Source: CAZLYX01 sp964563885 (lineage in GTDB: Bacteria; Pseudomonadota; Gammaproteobacteria; Burkholderiales; Neisseriaceae). Taken from it: a stretch of DNA of 17,426 nucleotides. The stretch spans positions 1 through 17,426 of the forward strand of contig CAZLYX010000044.1 in assembly GCA_964563885.1 (NCBI GenBank), given 5' to 3'. Numbering within the stretch: position 1 is the first letter of the stretch; each line of letters begins with the position of its first letter. The notes beneath the pieces are model-generated. The model made no database searches. It had not been told where the DNA came from and was given only the letters and a program-made list of their open reading frames with translations. Of the stretch, positions 1-5,978 are shown in pieces. The position numbers and the translations under genes were made by a program.

Positions 1-133
1 TAAATAAAAATCAACATAATGAATAACCTTAAAATAGCGTTCATCAGTGGTTATCAAAGCACAACAAAAACCTTAATCAAAATATTCATACCCATCGTAT
101 CAAGGTAGAAGTTTTAAGTGAATATATGTCTTG

Positions 134-167
134 AAAAAAGGCTACCTGAAAACCTTTCAGGTAGCCT
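134..167 (-). terminator. DUS-type Rho-independent terminator of secF
   Basis: Two inverted copies of the 12-mer AGGCTACCTGAA (139-150 and 156-167) form a stem that extends to 13 bp with a 3-nt loop. On the minus strand the stem is followed at once by a run of six U (134-139 as A on the plus strand). It lies about 30 bp past the secF stop, so it ends the yajC-secD-secF transcript. The 12-mer equals the AG-eikDUS dialect of the Neisseriaceae uptake sequence, so the site probably serves both termination and DNA uptake. Confidence 0.9.
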
Positions 168-194
168 AATCTTTAGTTAGCCATCACAAACTAT

Positions 195-1130
195 TTATAC
201 CACTGCCTCTTCTTTGCGCTTAGGTGACTTAGAAATATTGTCGCGACTTAAACCAAACATCAACAACAACGGGCTGGCAACCAACACTGATGAGTAAATA
301 CCAAACACAATGCCAATGGTGAGTGCCATCGCAAAACCGTGTAACGCAGAACCACCAAAAACCAACATAGAGATCACCATAGCCTCAGTTGAGCCATGTG
401 TAATCACTGTGCGACTAATGGTTGAGGTAATCGCATTATCAATAACTTGAGGGACTGCTTTATCACGCATGCTGGCCTTGCGAAAGTTTTCGCGAATACG
501 GTCAAACACCACCACCGATTCATTCACCGAATAGCCCAATACTGCCAAAATACCTGCTAACACAGTTAACGAAAATTCCCATTGAAAAAAAGCAAAGCAT
601 CCTAGAATAATCACCACATCATGCATATTAGCAACAAGAGCCGATACTGCGAAACGCCACTCAAAGCGCATCGATAAGTAAACAATAATGCCGAGGATAA
701 CCATGCCCAACGCCATCAAGCCACTGGTGACTAATTCTTCGCCCACCTGCGGACCAATAAACTCAACTTGGCGCAAAGCAACATCGGGATTGGTTTCTTT
801 CAACACTCCCATCACTTTGTTTGATACTTGAGCCGAAGAAATACCTTCTTTATTGGGTAAACGAATCATAATGTGTTTATTGGTATCGAGTGCCTGAACC
901 TGCACTTCACCCGTTCCCAACTTATCGAGCTGTTTACGCACAGCATTGATTTCAACACCTTTCTGGTATTGCACCTCCATCACTGTGCCACCAGTAAATT
1001 CAACTGAAAAATTTAAACCTAAGGTAACCAAGTAAAATACTGCGGCAATAAAAGTGGCCAGAGAAATAAACGTGGTCAGCTTGCCATAGCTCATAAAGGG
1101 GATATCACGCTTAAAGCGGAAGAATTCCAT
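195..1130 (-). CDS. secF: Protein translocase subunit SecF
   Basis: SecF is an inner-membrane RND-type protein. With SecD it uses the proton gradient to help pull secreted proteins through SecYEG. The 311-aa product has a first membrane segment at about residues 18-38, the FTGGT motif near 45-49, a periplasmic domain, and a C-terminal cluster of membrane segments with NMHDVV (168-173) and GYSVNES (199-205) followed by FDRIREN (209-215). Arg240 lies in the next conserved block. The position usually occupied by the functional Asp in the GYSxND motif is Glu204 here. The gene starts 3 bp after the secD stop; its Shine-Dalgarno AAGGAG overlaps the last codons of secD, suggesting translational coupling. 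Length and motifs are typical of the family. Confidence 0.97.
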   Translation of the reverse strand: MEFFRFKRDIPFMSYGKLTTFISLATFIAAVFYLVTLGLNFSVEFTGGTVMEVQYQKGVEINAVRKQLDKLGTGEVQVQALDTNKHIMIRLPNKEGISSAQVSNKVMGVLKETNPDVALRQVEFIGPQVGEELVTSGLMALGMVILGIIVYLSMRFEWRFAVSALVANMHDVVIILGCFAFFQWEFSLTVLAGILAVLGYSVNESVVVFDRIRENFRKASMRDKAVPQVIDNAITSTISRTVITHGSTEAMVISMLVFGGSALHGFAMALTIGIVFGIYSSVLVASPLLLMFGLSRDNISKSPKRKEEAVV

Positions 1131-1133
1131 AAC

Positions 1134-2984
1134 TTACTCCTTTTCTGTCACAGCGTCGGGATTCCAAACCGCGCCGATAGAAACAGATTGCAGCTTACGG
1201 CGGCGGCCGTACCACAGGTTAACAAAAGCACGTGACACCACCACAGATGAAAACATCGAAGTAAGAATACCCAAACAATGCACCACAGCAAAACCGCGAA
1301 CGGGGCCTGAGCCAAAAATCAACAGAGCAAGACCAGCGATTAACGATGTGATATTAGAATCGACAATCGTGTTCCAAGCATGGCGATAGCCTTCAGAAAT
1401 AGCCACTTGGGGCTTCGCGCCAGCGCGTAATTCTTCACGGATACGCTCGTTAATCAACACGTTGGAGTCAATCGCCATCCCTAAAGTTAGGGCAACTGCT
1501 GCGATACCTGGTAATGTTAGCGTAGCCTGCAAAGCAGATAAAATAGCAATTAAAAATAATAAATTGGAGCACAGAGCCAATACTGAAAACACACCAAACA
1601 TACGGTAGTAAATCACCATAAAAACAGCAACGGCGGCAAAGCCCCATAACGTAGACTGTACGCCTTTACGCACATTTTCCGCCCCTAAAGATGGGCCAAT
1701 GGTTCGTTCTTCAACTATTTCCATTGGCGCCGCCAGCGATCCAGCACGCAGCAACAATGACGTATCGTTAGCTTCAGCAGAGCTCATGCTACCTGAAATC
1801 TGTACTCGACCACCCGTAATGACTGAGCGTATAACTGGCGCAGTAACCACTTCTGCTTTACCTTGATCAATCAGCACCATCGCCATGCGTTTGCCCACGT
1901 TGTCACGGGTTAGCTCTGCAAAAATGGCTGAGCCAGAACCGTCCAGATTAATACTCACTGCTGGAGCGTTGGTTTCATCAAAGCTAGGTTGAGCATCATT
2001 GATGTTGTCACCTGTTAATTCAACCTGCTCGCTTACTAAATTGGGCATAGGTTGTTCGCCAGCGGTATAAAGCAACTGATAGCCAGCAGGCACATTACCC
2101 GCCAAGGCTGCTTGCACTTGAGCTGGGTCGTCCGACACCATGCGCACTTCTAATGTTGCGGTACGACCAATGATGTCTTTAGCTTTAGCAGTGTCTTGAA
2201 TGCCCGGCAATTGCACCACAATGCGATCTGCACCTGCTTGCTGAATCACTGGCTCGGCCACACCCAATTCATTGACACGATTATTTAAGGTATTGATATT
2301 TTGTTTAACGGCATCAACACGAACTTTATCCAACACTGCTTGCGACAAGCTAACGGTTAACTGACTACCATCGAGCGTACTAAATGTCGCTTCGGGTAAA
2401 TATTCACGTAATTTTGGCAATGCCTTATTAAGACTAGCCTCATCCAAGAAAGGAACAACTAAAGTGCTTTCAGTTTTACGAATAGCGCCGCTGCGAACTT
2501 TTTGTGTGCGCAGCTCACGACGGATATCAGCTGCATAGCGATCAAGCGTCTTATCTAAGGCTGCTTTCATGTCTACTTGCATGGTAAAGTGCACACCACC
2601 GCGTAAATCCAGACCAAGAAACATTGGATTAGCGTTGATTTTGCTCATCCATTCTGGACTATCTGCCAATAGATTAAGTGCAGTGATATAGCCTTCACCA
2701 AGCGTATTTTCAATGATGTCACGTGCTTTAAGCTGTGTTTCAGCATCTTTAAAACGCACTTTCAAGGAGCCATCAACGATAAACATCCCATCGTCAGTAA
2801 TACCAGCAACTTTGAGTGCTTGTAAAACACGTGTTTGAGTTTGTTCGTTGATAACAATAGACTGCCTACTAGTGGAAACCTGCACGGCGGGCGTTTCACC
2901 GAAAAAATTGGGCGTGGTGTACAGAATGCCCAAAATAACCGCCACTGTAATCAGCAGATATTTCCAAAGGGGATAACGGTTCAT
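1134..2984 (-). CDS. secD: Protein translocase subunit SecD
   Basis: SecD is the larger partner of SecF in the proton-driven SecDF complex, which acts on the periplasmic side of the Sec channel. I chose the ATG at 2984, giving 616 aa beginning MNRYPLWKYLL. That is the usual family start, and a Shine-Dalgarno AAAGG lies 7 nt upstream. The longer open frame begins at a TTG at 3014 inside a hairpin and is unlikely. Visible features are an N-terminal membrane segment (about 8-24), GLDLRGG at about 124-130, a long periplasmic P1 domain, and the C-terminal membrane bundle with GMAIDSNVLINERIREEL from about 502. Asp506 there matches the proton-pathway Asp of the family. Organised as yajC-secD-secF on one transcript. 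No defects seen. Confidence 0.97.
   Translation of the reverse strand: MNRYPLWKYLLITVAVILGILYTTPNFFGETPAVQVSTSRQSIVINEQTQTRVLQALKVAGITDDGMFIVDGSLKVRFKDAETQLKARDIIENTLGEGYITALNLLADSPEWMSKINANPMFLGLDLRGGVHFTMQVDMKAALDKTLDRYAADIRRELRTQKVRSGAIRKTESTLVVPFLDEASLNKALPKLREYLPEATFSTLDGSQLTVSLSQAVLDKVRVDAVKQNINTLNNRVNELGVAEPVIQQAGADRIVVQLPGIQDTAKAKDIIGRTATLEVRMVSDDPAQVQAALAGNVPAGYQLLYTAGEQPMPNLVSEQVELTGDNINDAQPSFDETNAPAVSINLDGSGSAIFAELTRDNVGKRMAMVLIDQGKAEVVTAPVIRSVITGGRVQISGSMSSAEANDTSLLLRAGSLAAPMEIVEERTIGPSLGAENVRKGVQSTLWGFAAVAVFMVIYYRMFGVFSVLALCSNLLFLIAILSALQATLTLPGIAAVALTLGMAIDSNVLINERIREELRAGAKPQVAISEGYRHAWNTIVDSNITSLIAGLALLIFGSGPVRGFAVVHCLGILTSMFSSVVVSRAFVNLWYGRRRKLQSVSIGAVWNPDAVTEKE
1786..1797 (+). 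repeat. AT-prefixed uptake-sequence variant inside secD
   Basis: ATGCTACCTGAA carries the 10-base core GCTACCTGAA of the window's DUS with AT instead of AG in front. In Neisseria the AT- and AG-prefixed forms of the DUS both exist. It lies inside the secD coding region as a single copy, with no hairpin partner. It could also be chance. Confidence 0.45.
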
Positions 2985-3010
2985 TTTAAAACCTTTGAGT
3001 TTTTGAAAAG

Positions 3011-3071
3011 ACAAACAGCCGCAGCGAAAGCAGCGGCCTTTGTTCGGGTGTGAACACCTATAAATTAGGTG
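3011..3071 (-). promoter_or_regulatory. Overlapping hairpins between yajC and secD
   Basis: The gap of about 80 bp between the yajC stop and the secD start can form several competing stems. One is ACAAA/TTTGT enclosing GCCGC/GCGGC (3011-3043, with small internal mismatches and a 4-nt loop), followed on the minus strand by a U-rich stretch. Others are TGTTC/GAACA (3041-3056), GGTG/CACC (3047-3058) and CACCTA/TAGGTG (3055-3071), the last covering the yajC stop codon. Several are mutually exclusive, which resembles an attenuator or an mRNA-processing site. No function is shown. Confidence 0.45.
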
Positions 3072-3358
3072 ATTTTACGACTAACTGCGTTGCGCTCAAC
3101 TTCTACTTCTACACCATTGGCAATTTCGATAGTAAAAAATTCGTCACCCGCTTTGGTGATACGCCCACTAAAACCAGAAGCTAAAACAACACGATCACCT
3201 TTTTTCAATCCAGCAATCAATGCTTGATGATCTTTCAGTTTTTTCTGTTGTGGGCGCATGATCAAAAAATAGAAAACAACTAAAATCAGAAGCATTGGTG
3301 CAAATTGCATCAACATATTAGTTTGAGATCCGTCGGCGGCAAAAGCAAAGTCGATCAT
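3065..3358 (-). CDS. yajC: Sec translocase auxiliary subunit YajC
   Basis: YajC is a small single-pass inner-membrane protein that associates with SecDF. The 97-aa product from ATG 3358 has a short periplasmic start rich in Ala, one membrane segment (about 15-33), then MRPQQKKLKDH (34-44) and a basic cytoplasmic domain with the typical LKKGDRVV and SGFSGRI blocks. The open frame extends upstream to a GTG at 3445, but the added residues do not look like YajC and the gene's likely promoter overlaps that stretch. The Shine-Dalgarno of the chosen start is weak (CGGA about 7 nt upstream). It is first in the operon with secD and secF; the tgt gene often found just upstream in proteobacteria is not here. 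Confidence 0.93.
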   Translation of the reverse strand: MIDFAFAADGSQTNMLMQFAPMLLILVVFYFLIMRPQQKKLKDHQALIAGLKKGDRVVLASGFSGRITKAGDEFFTIEIANGVEVEVERNAVSRKIT

Positions 3359-3457
3359 GTAGTATCCGTTCTTATTGATTAAGTTAAGGCTAAAATAAAT
3401 TAAAGCTGAGTCATAAAAAATGAATGCAGTTGTCTTTGCAACCACATAAGCCTATGC

Positions 3458-3486
3458 ATTCTAAATGGCATGGCAATATTTTCCAA
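3458..3486 (-). promoter_or_regulatory. Probable promoter of yajC-secDF
   Basis: On the minus strand TTGGAA (3481-3486) and TAGAAT (3458-3463) are separated by exactly 17 bp, a sigma70-type arrangement with 4/6 and 5/6 matches. Transcription would start near 3451, leaving a leader of about 93 nt before the yajC ATG. This places the operon's promoter downstream of the FNR dyad at 3792-3833, so that dyad need not be the yajC promoter. Confidence 0.6.
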
Positions 3487-3543
3487 CAATTATAACGACA
3501 AATGTATCGTTTATTTCGCAAAATATATTCAAGTTTCATTAAG

Positions 3544-3555
3544 AGGCTACCTGAA
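3544..3555 (+). repeat. Single uptake sequence (AG-eikDUS)
   Basis: A perfect AGGCTACCTGAA without an inverted partner, between the yajC promoter and the FNR dyad. It is the only intergenic uptake sequence in the window that is not part of a hairpin. Confidence 0.85.
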
Positions 3556-3581
3556 ACTCTTTAATATGACTTTAAAATGTA

Positions 3582-3605
3582 AGCAATGATACCTCAACCA
3601 TTGCT
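3582..3605 (-). other. Short hairpin in gene-free region
   Basis: AGCAATG (3582-3588) and CATTGCT (3599-3605) are perfect 7-bp arms around a 10-nt loop. On the minus strand the stem is followed by a weak U-rich stretch (TTACATTTT). It could end a minus-strand transcript coming from the FNR dyad, but the terminator match is poor. Confidence 0.3.
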
Positions 3606-3791
3606 CAATACGCTCAAACACAGTGCTAAAAGCAGTAAATCATAATTGCAGATAAAAAATATACAATAAGCTTCACCTTGTAGATACCTAGCTACCAAGC
3701 TTTAAGCGGTAAAGCAAGTTAATTTCCCTTTGTTAACTATGTTGTCATTAGGCGACATGAGTATTTAAATTAAGTTTAGATTAAAACGAGG

Positions 3792-3833
3792 TGCCATTAT
3801 TGGCATTGATATTTATCAAAATCAATAATGGCA
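3792..3833. promoter_or_regulatory. Perfect FNR box nested in a 42-bp dyad
   Basis: The inner sequence TTGAT-ATTT-ATCAA (3806-3819) is a perfect match to the FNR consensus, the binding site of the oxygen-sensing Fe-S regulator FNR. Outside it, TGCCATTATTG (3792-3802) and CAATAATGGCA (3823-3833) form perfect 11-bp inverted arms with exactly the same centre (3812.5). Three mismatched pairs separate the inner and outer repeats. Class II FNR activation at -41.5 predicts a start at 3854 on the plus strand or 3771 on the minus strand. The -10 windows are TCAGAT (plus) and TAATCT (minus), each 3/6 to TATAAT. No protein gene starts nearby, so the likely target is a non-coding RNA. Confidence 0.7.
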
Positions 3834-3853
3834 ACATAAATTCAGATTTTTAG

Positions 3854-4016
3854 TGATGACAAAAAAAATAATATCCATAATTTTAGGTGTACCAAATTTA
3901 TATTTTTTCAAAACATATCCAAGTCTAAAATGCTCTCCCTATTGCTTAATAGTTTACTGCTCACCACTCTTAAAACACTCCAAACCTGAGCTGGTTTTAA
4001 TCTCAACCAGTTTTTA
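3854..4016 (+). ncRNA. Candidate FNR-activated small RNA
   Basis: The start is inferred from the FNR box at -41.5; the end is the terminator at 3991-4015. The RNA would be about 160 nt. No open frame of useful length is seen. It contains single-stranded C/U-rich stretches such as CTCTCCCT (near 3932) and CTCACCACTC (near 3960-3969) that could pair with Shine-Dalgarno regions, as bacterial trans-acting small RNAs do. FNR-dependent small RNAs are known in relatives and other bacteria (AniS in Neisseria meningitidis, FnrS in E. coli). I cannot show homology to either; the resemblance is in design. The -10 match is weak. Confidence 0.45.
3991..4015 (+). terminator. Rho-independent terminator without an upstream protein gene
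   Basis: CTGGTT (3991-3996) and AACCAG (4005-4010) form a perfect 6-bp stem with an 8-nt loop, followed directly by five T (4011-4015). No protein gene ends upstream on this strand, so it argues for a short non-coding transcript starting in the region to its left. Confidence 0.7.
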
Positions 4017-4035
4017 TATTTAAATCAACAATGTT

Positions 4036-4067
4036 AAAAAAGATAATGAGCTATATAGCTTTTATCT
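4036..4067 (-). other. Hairpin with minus-strand U-run
   Basis: AGATAA (4041-4046) and TTATCT (4062-4067) flank the palindrome AGCTATATAGCT (4049-4060). On the minus strand the stem runs into six U (A run 4036-4041). It resembles a minus-strand terminator, but no minus-strand gene lies between it and prfC. It may end antisense transcription or be a chance AT-rich palindrome. Confidence 0.35.
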
Positions 4068-4180
4068 TTGCCTTATTCACAAAATACGATTTTTATACTA
4101 ATTGTCATTTTTAATATGCAAGCTTGATTAAACAAATCACCCCCTATCACTGCTTATCAGCATAAAAACAGCTGAAAACA

Positions 4181-4209
4181 TTGAAATAAAGTGCTTATTT
4201 TTGTACAAT
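4181..4209 (+). promoter_or_regulatory. Promoter of prfC
   Basis: TTGAAA (4181-4186) and TACAAT (4204-4209) are separated by 17 bp, both 5/6 to the sigma70 consensus. Transcription should begin near 4215-4217, leaving a leader of about 70 nt that starts almost exactly at the hairpin at 4219-4252. Confidence 0.75.
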
Positions 4210-4218
4210 AGTCTCCGT

Positions 4219-4252
4219 TGTTTCAGGCAGCCTATTGAGGCTGCCTGAAACA
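4219..4252. repeat. Variant-DUS inverted repeat in the prfC leader
   Basis: Perfect 15-bp arms TGTTTCAGGCAGCCT and AGGCTGCCTGAAACA surround a 4-nt loop. Each arm contains AGGCTGCCTGAA, the AG-simDUS form, differing from the window's usual AGGCTACCTGAA by A to G at position 6. Both arms carry the change, so pairing is kept. Neither side has a U-run next to the stem, so it is not a normal terminator. Because it begins 2-4 nt after the predicted prfC start site it would form a 5'-end stem-loop on the mRNA, which could protect it from decay. Confidence 0.8.
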
Positions 4253-4284
4253 TTTACACCCTACTCCGCTCAATAGAAAATATT

Positions 4285-5883
4285 ATGTCTAACATCCCCC
4301 AACAGGTGGCGCACCGTCGCACCTTTGCCATTATTTCCCATCCCGATGCTGGTAAAACAACACTGACAGAAAAATTATTGTTGTTTTCAGGTGCTATTAA
4401 AAGCGCTGGCACGGTAAAAGGTAAAAAAACAGGTAAATTCGCCACTTCTGACTGGATGGAGATCGAGAAGCAGCGCGGCATTTCAGTAGCGTCTTCGGTG
4501 ATGCAGTTTGATTACCAAGACCACACAGTCAATCTACTCGATACCCCTGGACACCAAGATTTCTCAGAAGATACTTATCGCGTGTTAACCGCTGTAGACA
4601 GCGCTTTAATGGTGATTGACGCGGCCAAAGGTGTGGAAACTCAAACCATTAAATTATTAAATGTCTGCCGATTGCGCAATACGCCCATTGTGACATTTAT
4701 GAACAAGTATGATCGCGAAGTGCGTGATTCATTGGAATTACTCGACGAAGTGGAAAGCGTGCTACAAATACGCTGCGCACCCGTAACATGGCCTATTGGC
4801 ATGGGTAAAAACTTCAAAGGTGTTTACCACTTATTAAATGATGAAGTGTATTTATTTGAAGCTGGTGGTGCAAAACTGCCCCATGAATTTGAGGTTATTA
4901 AAGGTATTGATCATCCGCGTTTGGATGAATTATTTCCTCTGGAAATGAATAATTTACGCGGTGAAATCGAGCTGGTACAGGCAGCTTCTAATAAATTTAA
5001 CCTTGAGGAATTTCTAGCTGGTGAGCTTACGCCAGTATTCTTCGGCTCGGCCATTAATAATTTTGGTGTACAAGAAATTTTAAATTCACTTATTAATTGG
5101 GCACCGGCACCGAAACCACGTGATGCCACTATCCGAGTTATCGACCCTACCGAAGCAAAATTCTCTGGTTTTGTTTTTAAAATACAAGCCAATATGGATC
5201 CAAAACACCGCGACCGAATTGCTTTTTTGCGCGTATGCTCAGGCGAATTTAGTCGTGGCATGAAAATTAAACACTTACGCATTAACCGTGAAATATCGGC
5301 TTCTAGTGTTGTAACCTTTATGTCACACGACCGCGAATTGGTAGAAGAAGCTTACGCAGGCGATATTATCGGCATTCCCAACCACGGGAACATTCAAATT
5401 GGCGACAGTTTTTCTGAAGGTGAATTACTGGCATTTACAGGCATCCCGTTTTTTGCACCTGAACTATTCCGCAGCGTACGCATTAAAAATCCTTTAAGAA
5501 TGAAGCAACTTCAAAAAGGATTACAGCAGCTAGGTGAAGAAGGCGCCGTGCAAGTATTCAAACCACATAACGGTGGCGATTTGATTTTGGGCGCAGTTGG
5601 CGTGCTGCAGTTTGAAGTGGTTACTGCTCGTTTAGCAGCAGAATACGGCGTGGAGGCAATATTTGATAACGTCAGCATTTGGTCTGCACGCTGGGTATCC
5701 TGTGATGATAAGAAAAAACTGGCTGAATTCGAGCGTGCGAATGCGCTAAATTTATCCATTGATGCAGGCGCTAATCTGGCTTATCTAGCGCCCAATCGCG
5801 TGAATCTGGCTCTAACCCAAGAACGCTGGCCAGATATTGTATTCCATGAGACTCGTGAACATTCAGTGAATTTAAACGCTTAA
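4285..5883 (+). CDS. prfC: Peptide chain release factor 3
   Basis: RF3 is a ribosome-associated GTPase that removes RF1 or RF2 after peptide release. The 532-aa product begins near the usual family start and has GTPase motifs G1 HPDAGKTT (19-26), G2 RGISV (64-68), G3 DTPGH (86-90) and G4 NKYD (140-143). EF-G-like domains II and III follow, and the C-terminal half contains the RF3-type block around LQKGLQQLGEEGAVQVF. E. coli RF3 is 529 aa, so length is normal. The Shine-Dalgarno before ATG 4285 is weak (AGAAA). It stands alone on the plus strand, diverging from yajC-secDF across an 840-bp region and converging on ldcA. No defects seen. Confidence 0.97.
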   Translation: MSNIPQQVAHRRTFAIISHPDAGKTTLTEKLLLFSGAIKSAGTVKGKKTGKFATSDWMEIEKQRGISVASSVMQFDYQDHTVNLLDTPGHQDFSEDTYRVLTAVDSALMVIDAAKGVETQTIKLLNVCRLRNTPIVTFMNKYDREVRDSLELLDEVESVLQIRCAPVTWPIGMGKNFKGVYHLLNDEVYLFEAGGAKLPHEFEVIKGIDHPRLDELFPLEMNNLRGEIELVQAASNKFNLEEFLAGELTPVFFGSAINNFGVQEILNSLINWAPAPKPRDATIRVIDPTEAKFSGFVFKIQANMDPKHRDRIAFLRVCSGEFSRGMKIKHLRINREISASSVVTFMSHDRELVEEAYAGDIIGIPNHGNIQIGDSFSEGELLAFTGIPFFAPELFRSVRIKNPLRMKQLQKGLQQLGEEGAVQVFKPHNGGDLILGAVGVLQFEVVTARLAAEYGVEAIFDNVSIWSARWVSCDDKKKLAEFERANALNLSIDAGANLAYLAPNRVNLALTQERWPDIVFHETREHSVNLNA

Positions 5884-5907
5884 TTCATCGACATTTTCTT
5901 TTTAGAC

Positions 5908-5945
5908 AAAAGGCTACCTGAACAATTTATTTCAGGTAGCCTTTT
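5908..5945. terminator. Bidirectional DUS terminator between prfC and ldcA
   Basis: Perfect 15-bp arms AAAAGGCTACCTGAA (5908-5922) and TTCAGGTAGCCTTTT (5931-5945) with an 8-nt loop. The A/T ends give a U-rich tail in both directions, so it can end prfC from the left and the ldcA transcript from the right. Each arm contains one AG-eikDUS. Confidence 0.9.
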
Positions 5946-5978
5946 ATATTTTAGACAAAACTTAAACTGCTCTGCACA

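Noticed and set aside
2985..3014. Longer SecD starting at TTG 3014
   Set aside because: It uses TTG inside a hairpin with no ribosome site, and the family start MNRYPLWKYLL at 2984 has a good Shine-Dalgarno.
3359..3445. Longer YajC starting at GTG 3445
   Set aside because: The extra residues do not resemble YajC, and it would leave almost no leader after the likely start site near 3451.
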